Source: Terramyces sp. JEL0728
Lineage: Eukaryota > Chytridiomycota > Chytridiomycetes > Rhizophydiales > Terramycetaceae
Reading direction: 5' to 3'
Assembly (NCBI GenBank): GCA_027603945.1
Contig: JADIIU010000023.1
Coordinates: 78,433 to 142,432, forward strand
Length of the DNA stretch: 64,000 nucleotides
Part shown: piece by piece, positions 22,019 through 32,671 of the stretch
Layout: every line of letters begins with the position of its first letter
Position numbering within the stretch: the stretch's first letter is position 1
Notes under the pieces: model-generated
What the model saw: only the letters and a program-made list of their open reading frames with translations
Told to the model about the DNA's origin: nothing
The model's database searches: none
Made by a program: the position numbers and the translations under genes

Positions 22019-23047
22019 ATGAAATTCAACTTTCTGGTACTGGTAGCAGGACTAAACGCTCAATGGCCAGCCAAGCTATTGGCACCATACACCGACATTA
22101 CCCTCTTTCCTACGCTTGACATCAACACCGTACAAAAACAAACTGGAATCAATTACTTTACCGTTGGGCCAATCATTAGTGATGCCAATGGAAACCCAGC
22201 CTGGGGAGGCACAACTCCCGCAACTGCTCAACCGCCGTTCTATTTAGATAAAATCACTACACTTAGAAGTAATGGCGGCGATGTAGTCCTGTACTTTGGC
22301 GGCCCTGGAATGGAAATCGCAAGAAATACTTCATCAGTGAACGATTTAGTACAAAAGTATCAGTCAGTAATCACCGCTTACAGCGCAACTTATATCACTA
22401 TTGATATTGAAGCCAGTGCTACCCTTGATTCTAATGCAAACGAATTGCGTAACCAAGCACTTGCAGTTATTCAAAAGAACAACCCAAAACTAAAGGTTTC
22501 ACTGACATTGCCAACCTACGTATCTGGTATTGATTATACTGGACTGGACATCTTGAAATCCACCATCAAGAACAAAGTCGTGTTGTCGTCTGTCAATCTG
22601 ATTACTGCTGACTATGGAACATCTGGAGCGCCTAACGGTGCAACTGGTATGGGCGGGTATGCTATTAGCGCTATTGAAGGAACGATTCCGCAATTGGAAA
22701 AGATTGGGTTGAAGAACCAAACCCTTGGTGTTGCTCCAATTATCGGCGCGAATAACGTCCAAGGGGAAGTGTTCAGACTGGAAGATGCGCAACAATTCGC
22801 TGCGTATGCCAACAAATCATCTGTCATTGGTGTTATTGCTTACAACAAGCTTAATAGAGATACAAATGTCAATGGCACGATTGTCCAATCTTCTCAAATT
22901 AATCAACTATTATTTGGTTTCGCTAGTATCTTTAAACCTTGGGCTGGTATCAACACCCCTACTGACACCACACCATTGCCAACCGGCGGTGCTTTGGGAG
23001 CTGTATCACTTGGTCTTGCTGTACTGTGTATGGTATTTGCCTTTTAA
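22019..23047 (+). CDS. Secreted GH18 chitinase-like glycosidase, GPI-anchored
   Basis: Glycoside hydrolase family 18, of the compact form common in bacteria. 342 aa, intronless. It has a short signal peptide, the barrel start APYTDITLFPTLDI, FGGPGMEI, and active-site strand YITIDIEAS with Asp129 and the acid Glu131 kept; the first Asp of the usual DxDxE is Thr127. Later strands include KVSLTLPTY and VNLITADYG. After a proline-rich spacer (TDTTPLPTGG) it ends in a hydrophobic tail typical of a GPI-anchor signal. The ATG at 22019 is chosen over an in-frame TTG at 22016. A paralogue follows 76 bp downstream. Confidence 0.88.
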   Translation: MKFNFLVLVAGLNAQWPAKLLAPYTDITLFPTLDINTVQKQTGINYFTVGPIISDANGNPAWGGTTPATAQPPFYLDKITTLRSNGGDVVLYFGGPGMEIARNTSSVNDLVQKYQSVITAYSATYITIDIEASATLDSNANELRNQALAVIQKNNPKLKVSLTLPTYVSGIDYTGLDILKSTIKNKVVLSSVNLITADYGTSGAPNGATGMGGYAISAIEGTIPQLEKIGLKNQTLGVAPIIGANNVQGEVFRLEDAQQFAAYANKSSVIGVIAYNKLNRDTNVNGTIVQSSQINQLLFGFASIFKPWAGINTPTDTTPLPTGGALGAVSLGLAVLCMVFAF

Positions 23048-23123
23048 TAAATTTGCGCCAGTGCTGTTTTCACATGTCAACCGTTTGAAATGGTAGGAAT
23101 TTGAATTACAACTTTCCAACTAA

Positions 23124-24125
23124 ATGAAGATTCTATTGGTTGCTTCTGTTGCATGTTCATGGCCATCAAAGATCCTAGCGCCTTATGTAGACGTTACGAT
23201 TCATCCGCGGTTTGATATCGATATCGCCCGCAGACAAACTGGAATTCAATACTATACCATCGGGCCTATTTACAGTGATAATAGCGGATATCCCGCCTGG
23301 CAAGGGAATATTACCGCCAATTCAACAAGCGGATTTTATACAAGCACTGTCAGTAATTTACGTAATAATGGTGGTGATGTAATTATTTCGTTTGGAAGTG
23401 AAGACGGATTCGAAATTGCTGCAAATGCGAGCAGTACTGATGATTTGGTTGCCAAGTACCAGTCGGTTATTACTGCATACAGCGCTTCATACATTACATT
23501 CTACACACCGTTTACAGGATACTTGGACGATTTTGAAAAGACTAACAATAGAAGAAGTGAAGCACTTGCCACTCTGCAAAAGAACAATCCTAATCTCAAG
23601 GTTTCGTTTACCTTGCCATCGGATACAACTGGGATCGATATTTATGGGATGCAGGTGCTAAAATCCGCTGGTTTGTATAATGTTGCGATTTCATCTATAA
23701 ATGTTGTTGCTGGGGACTATGCGTGCTGCGGATCAAACGGCACTGCTGTCAAATCTGCAATTTCAGCAATTGAAGGAACCAAAGGGTATATTTCGCAAAC
23801 CAAAATGCCAAACGTGGTTTATGGGATTGTACCTGTTATTGGAAAGAATGGCGATGTAGTATTTGGGCTTGATGATGCAAAGCAACTTGTTGACTATGCA
23901 AACCAAGCGCCTTGGATTGGATTATTCTCATACAGGAATATGAATAGAGACACTAATTTGAATGGGACTGTGGATCATTCATCGCTGATACAGCAAGACC
24001 TGTTTGGGTTTGCTACCATATTCAAATCATGGGCCGGCATTACAAGTGCAACTGATACTTCACCACTGCCTAGTTCTGCTTGCAAACCATTTTCATGGCT
24101 GTTCCTCCTTCTGATCGTGATTTGA
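23124..24125 (+). CDS. GH18-like protein lacking catalytic residues (pseudoenzyme), GPI-anchored
   Basis: 333 aa, intronless, clearly a duplicate of the preceding gene (APYVDVTIHPRFDI, KYQSVITAYSASYIT, NPNLKVSFTLP). At the active-site strand it reads YITFYTPF, so the catalytic Asp and Glu positions are Tyr127 and Pro129. Hydrolysis by the GH18 mechanism is therefore not expected, while the barrel, signal peptide and GPI-type C-terminal tail are intact. It may be a chitin-binding or structural wall protein (inference). The open frame with conserved flanks argues against a simple pseudogene. Confidence 0.85.
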   Translation: MKILLVASVACSWPSKILAPYVDVTIHPRFDIDIARRQTGIQYYTIGPIYSDNSGYPAWQGNITANSTSGFYTSTVSNLRNNGGDVIISFGSEDGFEIAANASSTDDLVAKYQSVITAYSASYITFYTPFTGYLDDFEKTNNRRSEALATLQKNNPNLKVSFTLPSDTTGIDIYGMQVLKSAGLYNVAISSINVVAGDYACCGSNGTAVKSAISAIEGTKGYISQTKMPNVVYGIVPVIGKNGDVVFGLDDAKQLVDYANQAPWIGLFSYRNMNRDTNLNGTVDHSSLIQQDLFGFATIFKSWAGITSATDTSPLPSSACKPFSWLFLLLIVI

Positions 24126-24311
24126 TAATAAAGAGCCTCAACAATTGTAGTTTACCTTTAGCTAAAGTTTTTGATATTCATTTGGTGCCCAGTAAACACT
24201 ACTTGAGCTGCAATGACGAAATCTAAACCAGAAATTTCAAAACATTTATACTTTATCATTTTGTCCTCCAAGAATCACTTGAAATACGAGAAACAGCATG
24301 TGTCTAATAAT

Positions 24312-25806
24312 TTATTCTTCAACGATAGTGTCACTTGTTTCAGTCCTATCACTTTGATATTCAATTTCTACGCATTCAAGTTTTCCGACATGTTCAATAT
24401 CTACCATATATGTCTCTGGAGTAAAAGCAATCATGACTACCACTGACAATGCCACAGCTACAATCGGAAACCACACACCAGCATACATATTACCCGTTTT
24501 TGCCGTTAAAGAGAATGCAATAAGAGGTGTAAACCCACTTATCACACCAGCAGTATGAAATGGAACACTTATGCTTGTATAGCGCACATTTGTAGGAAAC
24601 AGTTCAACCATAAATGCACCTATCGGACCTGGAATTAAGCAAATATTACCATACGCTATGGCGCAAAGGGCAATCATAATAAAGACCAAAAATGAAGACA
24701 GATATGGGTTGTAGGAAGCCGATGCCACCAATAAAGTGGCATTTGGGTCAACATAAGGGCCAAGCGCGCGGAGAGCGACGAATATTGGATACCAAGAGAC
24801 AACACCCAGTGCCAATCCCACCACCATGATCCATTTTCTTCCCACTCTGTCCGATAAGGACGAAAAATAGAATCCAATAGGAGTAGCAAGCCCAAGAGCT
24901 GCGCACAAAACACCCCAAGCTGTTAAATTATCATAGAGCAAGCTAGTCTGCAGATAATACAACGTGTACAGCGAAATAAAGTAGAATGTCACTCCAATAC
25001 CAACACAACAGCCAAAGAACACATTCAATACCAATTTCAAGTTTTCCCATTTACAAAAGGTGTCTATCAGAGGTGCTTTTGAACGATAGCCGTCTTCAAT
25101 TGCTTTTTCAAATACTGGAGACTCATCCAACTTGAATCTAATGTAGAGTGAAGCCGCGACCAGTAGAATAGAGATAAAGAATGGAATTCTCCATCCCCAA
25201 TTGCTAAATTCTTTCTGTCCCATTGCTAAATTACAGATGATGGTAACGAACAAGGAGAGCGCCATTCCAAAGCAAGGGGTGAGCTGTATAAACCCAGTGT
25301 AGTACCCTCTTTTGCCGGCTGGTGCGTGTTCGCCTATAAATACTGCTGCTGCTCCATATTCGCCTCCATGAGCCAAACCTTGCAATAACCTCAATACAAA
25401 TAGCAAGTATCCAGCAGCAGCTCCGATATTGTTGTATGTGGGCAGACAGCCCATCAAAAAGGTAGATATCCCCATAATACTTAGTGTACAAATGAAACTG
25501 AACTTGCGGCCAAATCTATCTCCTAAATGCCCAAACAATAACGCTCCAAACGGTTTTATCAGATACCCGACGGCAAATGTACTGAGCCATTTGATAAAAG
25601 CCGCATCCTTTGTGTCTGCTGGATAAAACATTGGAGCTAACGTTGTTGCTAGTATCCCATATAGAAAAAAGTCGTACCTGAGTTAAGAGACCATTGTACC
25701 ACTCTATTAGTGTTCCTCCCATAGCCGCAACTACTATAAGCTTGAGATCCGGCGACACTTTGGTTATTTGTCGATTTTGTTCTAATACATAGACACTGGT
25801 TTCCAT
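24312..25806 (-). CDS. MFS transporter of the metabolite:H+ symporter (MHS) type
   Basis: Proton-coupled importer of small organic acids or osmolytes, related to bacterial ProP, KgtP or ShiA-type carriers. Exons on minus are 25806..25700 and 25677..24312, with a 22-nt intron splitting the hallmark GGTLIEWYDFFLYG. 490 aa, 12 membrane segments. MFS loop motifs GHLGDRFGRKFSF and SSLSDRVGRKWIMV are present, as is GGEYGAAAVFIGEHAPAGKR. This family is mainly bacterial, so horizontal gain is possible; the intron would then be acquired later. Substrate unknown. The stop overlaps AATAAA. Confidence 0.88.
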
Positions 25807-26293
25807 TTTTGTTCTAATTTTTCAACAGTGGCGGAAAGATTAAGTCAGTGTTTCGGAAGTTGGTGGAACAACTCTCCACCTACAAACAGCGCTATTCGTA
25901 CAAATATGGATAAATCCGCTTTACAATACGTAAACGATTTCCCATCGTATACCGCAAATTCCCAGATTTAAATCTTTATAATTTTGAACATCCTGACAGT
26001 GAACAGTGATATATCTATACCGGCTCTATCTTTCGTCTTTATCTGGATCTGGCTTTATTCGTAAGAAATATCATTCTGCAAGGGTAGGACATCGATGGTC
26101 TGCTACCTATCGCAAATAATATGCCGCAGCAGCAGGATTCGAGTTTAGCGTTTTTCACTTTGGAGTGCAAGTGCATGGATAGGCCTGCAGTTGTTCTGGT
26201 TGAATAGCACGTGAACTAGTTTAGGCCTTTAAAATACAAGGAACCCGAAACCGTCCAAGATATAAATAGTACACGAATTCAATCAAGATAACA
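25807..26293. other. Divergent promoter region between MFS and DUF1254 genes
   Basis: 487 bp without a coding frame. A TATAAATA box lies at 26261..26268, 25 bp before the DUF1254 start. No other element is recognised. Confidence 0.45.
26261..26268 (+). promoter_or_regulatory. Putative TATA box of the DUF1254/DUF1214 gene
   Basis: TATAAATA ends 25 bp upstream of the ATG at 26294. If transcription starts about 30 bp after the box, the 5' UTR is only a few nucleotides or absent. Confidence 0.5.
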
Positions 26294-27716
26294 ATGAAAA
26301 TATATTCTCTGATTGCTTTCCTTTCAATTACTGTCGTCTCCCAAGATGCTGTTTCCGATGCGTTCATCTATTCCTTGCCGGCAGCTGAATTCGTCAAGAC
26401 AAAATTGCGATTACTCTACAAATTTTCAACCTCCTACAATTCTTTTGCTATTAATCAGCCGCTAGTTCCTGATGAAAATTTCTCTGCAGTAGTTGCACCA
26501 AACGTTGGTACCAATTTATCTAATCTAGACACGGTATATGCAGTAGGGCTCTTTGATCTAGCTGCTTCCCCAAGATTGATTACTGTTCCGCCAGTGACTG
26601 ATGGTCGCTATGTAGTTACAGATTTTCTTGACCCCTATGGAAATTGTCTACTTGGCTTCACTACAATTGAAAATGCAAGTGGAGGAAACTACATCTTGTA
26701 TGGCCCATCAACTACTGATGATGAAGCTCAACGACTGGCACGGGCAAAGAACGCCAAGGCGATCAAGTTCCACACCTCTGATGCGATGGGTTTGATCCGC
26801 GCAAGGTATCTATAATTAATATAGACATAACGCAACTGATGCACAACTGGCTGCCAACCTTTTGGCCGAGTACAAGGCCGAGAGATTGAACTTTGGAGTC
26901 GACGAACCAAGGCTTTTAAAATTGGGTGAATTGTTGGGTGAAATCTATTTGCAAGGTTTAAAAATGGAGGATATCACGATTACACCTACTCAGTACTCTG
27001 GATCACCTCAAAACTCCACTATCGCTTGGAAATGGGCATTTTTGGGCTTGAAGCATGTTGAACCAGCAAGCGCTGAATCTGCTGAATATGTCAAAACTTT
27101 CCAATCTGTTGTGGATGAAGCTTCCAGAAATTCTACATATTTGGCTGAAATTGCCAGTCAAGTTCCATCTATTGTCAAAACAATTCAGTCAGGTATCTTG
27201 GAAACCGGAAAGCGATATGGAAACGGATGGTCGGATACAAGCAATGCTATCATTGGAAACTTTGGTGAAAATTATTTAGTCAGAGCTGCTGTTGCATTCT
27301 CTGTCTATTTAGCTCTTCCACCATCTATTGCAATTTACTATCAAACTTCTCAAGATGTAACCACAGGCGAGCCATACAATGGATCGAACAGCTATCAACT
27401 GACTTTTAAAAACCTGCCACCAGTGAATGGGTTCTGGTCCGCTACGATTTATTACGGCATTGGAGATCCAAACTATGGGTTTTTGATCAAAAACCCAATT
27501 GAACGATTTGCTATCGGCGACCGGACTCCTGGATTGGTCCATAACTCTGATGGTTCATTGACAATTACCGTATCAGCAACTCAGCCAACCGATCCGGTTG
27601 CAATTGCCAATTGGCTTCCAGTGGGAGCAAACAGAACATTTGAATTGTTCTTGCGTGCATACAGCCCAAAAAGCACCATATCATCATTTGTCCCTCCACA
27701 ATTAACTAGACTCTAA
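26294..27716 (+). CDS. Secreted DUF1254/DUF1214-domain protein
   Basis: Exons 26294..26805 and 26825..27716 with a 19-nt intron; 467 aa. A signal peptide (MKIYSLIAFLSITVVS) is followed by a DUF1254-like domain (PNVGTNLSNLDTVYAVGLFDL, PPVTDGRYVVTDFLDPYGN) and a DUF1214-like domain (YQLTFKNLPPVNGFWSATIY, NPIERFAIGDRTPGLVHNSD, NWLPVGANRTFELFLRAY). The family occurs in bacteria, algae, some fungi and large algal viruses; its biochemical role is unsettled. The product is probably secreted. The stop codon overlaps AATAAA. The domain assignment is firm, the function is not. Confidence 0.87.
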
Positions 27717-28323
27717 ATAAAGATGTGACTATGATCTCGTTCCTACTTTCGCTCCACAGTAATAAGAGCTGCATTTTATGAATCTGAATTGTACTTTATT
27801 TATCAGTAACAGCAAATTTGCCCTACATCAAACTAGTTTGTGCGACAAACTGCGCTGAAAGATGGTAATGCTTAATATCCAGGTATGCAGCTGATCTGAA
27901 ATCATATAGAAAGGTGCCGTCTGATTGATAAGAACCTAAATGCTTCTGAATCGTTCCAACACCTTCAGTCTCGCTACCATGCGCTATAGAAAGGCTTTAC
28001 ACGGCCAGTTAAGCAGTTAAATTAACGTGGAGTCTTTTTTAATTTAACTTGTTTTTTTATTCGCACAAACCAAAACCTGCACCTTCCCAAAATTAAAAAA
28101 ATGCATCATTCTCACACCAGCCGGCAGTGGGGTTTCGATCTCTAATTATCGCAACTAACATGGCTCGCATGATTGCTTTGCGGCCATTTGAGGTGTGGTT
28201 TCGATTCTCTTTCAAACAACAGAGCCCGGATTCGGAAGCCACACGCATCGAAAGACTTGCAGGTTTTACGTCACACAAAAACCAGCCCTTAAAAGCGACA
28301 ACAAAAATAGAAACTTGCAAAAT
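27717..28323. other. Intergenic stretch with no gene seen
   Basis: 607 bp. Frames continuing upstream from the 28324 gene are open for part of it but lack coding character. T-rich near 28030. No tRNA or repeat found. Confidence 0.35.
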
Positions 28324-29154
28324 ATGTCGACAGTCGGCCTGGTAGAAAAACTGGAAATTCAGACAGATTTTTCAAAAACGTCGCAATCATCTCTCAAATC
28401 TGCTGAATCTGCTTCCAAATGTACAGACTGTGAACTTATCAGAAACAAGAAATCGTATGAAATGGAGTGGAATCTGGAACAGCTGTTATTTCAAGGAGAG
28501 CCTTCAGTTTATGGTAACGGACACTATGGCATCGACTTGCTCTGCGCTTTGTTTGGATTTTACATTTTCGTTTCATGCTATGTGTGGATTCATGAACTTG
28601 CAAACCTCTCTTCAAAATCACTGATTGCGGATGTGTTGTTTCTCGCAATCACTGTCGCTGATCGCACAACAGTATTCATATTCATGCTATACGAAATGTT
28701 TAGAATTCAAAAACTCAAAAAAACATTTAAAAATTTTAGGAAAGCCTTCAAGTATTTCTGTCTGGTATTCTTGTTTGGAGCCAACGTCCACTTTTTGGTT
28801 CTGTTTCCGTATCAGGACGAAGCCAAATTGCTACGGAGAATGGTGCTTGAATTTATTACATTTGTATTTTTCATGGCAAAATTAGCAGTTGCAGCAATGT
28901 TTATCTGGAATCTTGAAGAAAATATCATGAATGCCCTCCTTGATTCTATTGCTAAATTCGATATCGCTACTATCCTCATGTACGGCCAGTTTGTCGTGGT
29001 GGTGATAGTATTGTTCTGCCGCCTGTTTGACTTGGTCATCTACTGGAAAACTGATAGAGAAACGTTCTTTGGCGAGCTTCGAGAGCACATGAAGAAGCAT
29101 AAGGAAATCGAAATGTTTGCAGAAGATGAAAAGGAAGAAGATACCATTGTATAA
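28324..29154 (+). CDS. Hypothetical multi-pass membrane protein, 276 aa
   Basis: Not recognised. The N-terminal ~70 residues are polar with a CxxC pair (KCTDCE). About five membrane segments follow (LLCALFGFYIFVSCYVWI, LIADVLFLAITVAD, YFCLVFLFGANVHFLVLF, FITFVFFMAKLAVAAMFIW, GQFVVVVIVLFCRLFDLVI). The tail is acidic (AEDEKEEDTIV). The first ATG that fits the domain is at 28324; the open frame extends further upstream without coding character. Intronless. It could be a channel-like or organelle membrane protein, but nothing in the sequence decides. Confidence 0.6.
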   Translation: MSTVGLVEKLEIQTDFSKTSQSSLKSAESASKCTDCELIRNKKSYEMEWNLEQLLFQGEPSVYGNGHYGIDLLCALFGFYIFVSCYVWIHELANLSSKSLIADVLFLAITVADRTTVFIFMLYEMFRIQKLKKTFKNFRKAFKYFCLVFLFGANVHFLVLFPYQDEAKLLRRMVLEFITFVFFMAKLAVAAMFIWNLEENIMNALLDSIAKFDIATILMYGQFVVVVIVLFCRLFDLVIYWKTDRETFFGELREHMKKHKEIEMFAEDEKEEDTIV

Positions 29155-29287
29155 TATAATAATAGACTTGAATTTATATCTATGAGCATTGCTGTTGGGT
29201 AATAATGATCGCATAGGAACTGTAAATAACTGAAACATATAATTGAAACTGCGTGATACATCCAGCCCAATCCAGATGCCAGTGCTG

Positions 29288-29677
29288 CTAGCCCTCCGAA
29301 CCATATTGCTCCATCCTCTGCAGATACTTTTCAGCTTTGCGCTATGGTGAGTTGCAAGATACCAATAATAAACCTGGGTTCGATATTTGCTTGTCGGGCA
29401 CAATAATAAGCTGATTAAATATCCTTCCAAAAACTGGAGAGTCTAATTCTTCCTTCAAACAAACTAAATTTTCGTATTCGTTAATTGACACTGGTATGGG
29501 GATATTGTACTTGCTTGAATAACAATACAGGGCATAAATTAGCGTCCTGTTCATTTCCAACTCTTTATCCAGCCCACTCAAAAGTTCATTGTAGATATCC
29601 TCTATGCGATCGGGAACATCTTGCAACTTGAACCATTCGTACACCTGTTCCAATTCCATTTTGCTCCTCAATTCCAT
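29288..29677 (-). CDS. Small hypothetical protein, divergent to Beclin
   Basis: Exons on minus are 29677..29363 and 29341..29288 with a 21-nt intron. About 122 aa from the ATG at 29677, or 147 aa from the ATG at 29752. The longer form would overlap the Beclin start by 55 bp, so I prefer the shorter. It is helical and hydrophilic (MELEQVYEWFKLQDVPDRIE, NIPIPVSINEYENLV, RKAEKYLQRMEQYGSEG). No family recognised. Beyond the stop another frame reads LAALASGLGWMYHAV and could belong to this gene only through an unlikely 14-nt intron, so I end it at TAG 29288. Confidence 0.45.
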
Positions 29678-29697
29678 TTTTAACTTTTTGATCTGAA

Positions 29698-30845
29698 ATG
29701 AATCGGCTATTTTTCTGTCAGCAATGTGGACAGCAAATTCAACTAGATCCATCCTTATTAACAATGGAACCGCAGCCTATTCCGGAAACCACCCGAGGAC
29801 ATCTCAGTCACAGACTCTCAATTGCCAATAAATTGTTTAAACTGATATCAGAGGAAACAGATATTGATAACCCAATGTGCGACGAGTGTTCCCAGGAATT
29901 TGTTAATATACTAGAGAAAAAGATTCATGACTTGAAAAAAGAGCAAGCGCTGTACGATAATTATTTAAAGAACCACACCGAAACAAAAGTCGCAAAGAAC
30001 GATGTTGACCTGGTAGCTATAATTAACTGTAGTTGAAGAAGCGGTATGGAAAAGCAAAGGAAATGCTGATTCAGTTGGAATCTGAACGAGAAGCTATTGA
30101 TGCTGAATACGAAAAATATGAACAGGAACTGCAGGAAGTCGAACTGCAGGAGCAAGAGTAATATCTTACTAACAAGGTATTGGAGACAGCTGAATGCGCT
30201 GCAGATGGATATACAAGAACATCACGACGACCTGGCAAGCGTGAATAACCAATTTGAGCTCGCAAATAGCAGATTAGAAGTACTCTCAAAGACCAATGTA
30301 TTTAATGATACGTTTAGGATATGGCATGATGGGCCGTTTGGAACAATTAACGGGCTTCGATTGGGTAGATTGCCTTCTAGAATGGTGGAATGGCCTGAAA
30401 TCAATGCTGCTATCGGACAGACTGCTTTGCTTTTAGATACCATTGCGCAGCGAATCAATTTTTCTTTTTCCTCTTATCGCATTGTACCATTAGGGAGCTT
30501 TTCAAAGATTGAAAAGCTGGATGGCGATTTATCGGTTTATGAGCTACACGGATCTAGTGATTTTACTGGCATGCTGTTTTGGAACAGAAGATTTGATTTA
30601 GGACTAGTAGCGTTCCTTCAGTGTCTGAAAGAACTGGGCGATCATGCAGAAAGTAAAGATGGAAGGTATAAACTGCCGTACAAGTATCCATTTTCTAATG
30701 TAGAATAAGTAAAGATCGAATTGGAGATTCGTCCATCAAGCTCCAATTTAATCAAGATGAGAATTGGACGCGTGCATTGAAGTATATGCTTATTGATATC
30801 AAGTGGATGCTGGCGTTCTGCTGCAGTAGATCAGAGCAGTCCTAA
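29698..30845 (+). CDS. ATG6: Beclin-1/Atg6 autophagy protein
   Basis: A subunit of the class III PI3-kinase (Vps34) complexes that start autophagy and endosomal sorting. Exons 29698..30012, 30033..30157, 30177..30683, 30704..30845 (introns 20, 19, 20 nt); 362 aa. It starts with the family zinc-pair motif MNRLFFCQQCGQQI, has a central coiled coil, RYWRQLNALQ at the coil end, then the evolutionarily conserved domain (FNDTFRIWHDGPFGTINGLR, INFSFSSYRIVPLGSFSKIE, ALKYMLIDIKWMLAF). The last intron is read through by simple ORF calls and must be removed to get LPYKISKDRIGDSS. The BH3 region is not obvious. Confidence 0.93.
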
Positions 30846-30945
30846 CCGACGCGCTAGAACATCCTTGTGGATATTCAAATCCGTTTTTATTTTATTCTAA
30901 TAAACCGAAATCATTTCATGTACTGTTAATTTTCAAAAAATCAAA

Positions 30946-32187
30946 ATGTCATCTCAACCAGCAACGCAATGGTTCATTTCAGCACCGGCCAACCCCACAA
31001 AACAAGATACCATTGCAAAACTAAAGGAAAGATTGTCAAAACACGATTATGCTGAAATATTCCCATTCAACATCCCGGAATTCAAAGTATCTTTTCCTAA
31101 CCAAGGTCGGGACGCTAGATTCTCTCATGCTACTATCAGACGAATTAGCAAAAAACGATACTGTAATTGAGGCTGTGGTAGTTAAAATCTCTGATAGTTT
31201 AAAAACCTTGTTGAACAACGATGTCGAACAATGGAAACAAATGTTGAACGTCGGGGACAGTATCTTTCACTAACATAGAAAATGTTGCGCTATATCTGGA
31301 AGCGTTTTCTTGGAACACAATGAAGTATCGATCAGACAAGACGCTAAAAGAGTTGGCGGACAGTATTCTAAATGAAGTCAATTCAGTCGACACTGTAATG
31401 AAGGGCAAACTGCAAGCATATGGTATCACCAAGGCCGCATTACAAGGACTTCAAAGGAAGGCCACTGGAAATTTGCTCGTAAAGAGTTTGAATGACATTG
31501 TCAAAAAAGAGCATTTCGTGCTCGATTCAGAATATTTGATTACCCTTGTTGTCGCAGTCCCAAAGTATCCTTTTCTTAATTCAGAAATTCAATGAAAGAA
31601 TGGGTTGATCAATACGAAACTATAACGCAAATGGTTGTTCCACGATCATCACTGAAAATTGCTGAAGATGATGAATATGCCTTGTTCACAGTAACTCTAT
31701 TCCAAAGAATAGTAGACGAATTCACTGCCAAAGCCAGGGAAAAAAAGTTTATTGTTCGTGATTTCAAGTGGAATCCAGAGCTATTATCAGACGAAAAGAA
31801 AAAGTATCAGGAAATGATTGCAACTGAAAAAGAGCAATGGGTACATGGATTTAACGTAGAATTCCCTAGTTAGATTGTGCAAAGCGAATTTCAGTGAAGC
31901 TTTTGCTTCCTGGCACCACTTGAAAGTCCTGAGATTGTTTATCGAGTGTATACTGCGATACGGTCTCCCACCAGACTTTCAGCCAATGTATATCAGAGTA
32001 ATTATTTCTTATTTAGTCCAAACCAAAACAAGAGCGCAAAGTCCGTGATTTGTTAAACAAACACTATGCATATATCGATAAATCCAGTGCAGTAAACGAA
32101 GAGGCCATCGATGAAGCATTACAAACCCTGATTGGAGATAAAGACTACTCGCCTGTTGTGTTGTTTGCTCTTAATCCCATCATCTAA
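30946..32187 (+). CDS. VMA5: V-type H+-ATPase subunit C
   Basis: Subunit C clamps the V1 stator stalks to Vo and leaves during regulated disassembly. Exons 30946..31086, 31106..31259, 31279..31564, 31585..31840, 31860..31997, 32017..32187, with introns of 19, 19, 20, 19 and 19 nt; 381 aa, the usual family length. Clear motifs: VGTLDSLMLLSDEL, YETITQMVVPRSS, EKKFIVRDFKWN, NFSEAFASWHHLKVLRLFIE, and ILRYGLPPDFQPM. The open frame past 31841 is intronic and must be skipped. The stop overlaps AATAAA. It lies 100 bp after ATG6 on the same strand. Confidence 0.94.
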
Positions 32188-32217
32188 TAAAAAGATGTTT
32201 TCAAATTTACGCGTTCA

Positions 32218-32671
32218 ATGAGCAAAAAGAGCAGAGAAGGCAAAGAAAAGCAAGTCCAAATAGATTTAAAAACCGGCTCATTCATTTTCCCAGATGGGTC
32301 GAAATACGGTAGTTTCCATTAACACAGATGGAGAGTATCGTGAAGTTGACGGCTCAATTTATCGGCACGGACTAGGAGCTTATGAATGTGTACAAACGCA
32401 GACCACATACACTGGGCAGTGGGAATTGGACAAGATGTCTGGCAAAGGAAAGATTGAATTCGTTTCTGGAGATTCTTACGATGGAATGTGGAAAGAAAAC
32501 CAGTACAACGGTCAGGGAACTTATACATGGTCCACAACTGAAAAACTAGGGGGTGAATGGATAGATAACTGTGTACAAGGATTGGGAATATACGATGATG
32601 AAGGAAAAATCAAGTGGGCAGGCGAAGTTGCCAAAGGAGTAGCCTCAGTTATGGTGCCAAGATTAGAATAG
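32218..32671 (+). CDS. Small MORN-repeat protein
   Basis: Exons 32218..32308 and 32328..32671 with a 19-nt intron; 144 aa. At least four MORN units are visible: YDGEYREVDGS, YTGQWELDKMSGKGKIEF, YDGMWKENQYNGQGTYTW and GGEWIDNCVQGLGIYDDEG, with a degenerate fifth (KIKWAGEVAKG). MORN repeats mediate membrane or protein contacts; small MORN proteins are often flagellar or basal-body components, which would fit the CEP164-like gene here (inference). It begins 30 bp after the VMA5 stop. Confidence 0.8.

Noticed and set aside
25678..25699. A 14-nt intron (GTCTCTTAACTCAG) in the MHS transporter
   Set aside because: It gives the wrong frame; the 22-nt form restores EWYDFFLYG exactly.
28080..28260. 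tRNA-like stretch with GGTTTCGAT segments
   Set aside because: No acceptor or anticodon stems can be paired around it.
29204..29300. Extension of the 29288 gene into LAALASGLGWMYHAV, resembling the membrane part of a mitochondrial calcium uniporter
   Set aside because: It needs a 14-nt intron without a branch motif, the DIME pore motif is absent, and the frame then runs antisense into the 28324 gene.
30684..30703. Beclin ending at 30708 with a truncated C-terminus
   Set aside because: The stop lies just beyond a typical 20-nt intron; removing the intron restores the conserved C-terminal domain to 30845.
31841..31859. V-ATPase subunit C ending at 31873
   Set aside because: That frame reads through a 19-nt intron; splicing continues the family sequence to 32187.
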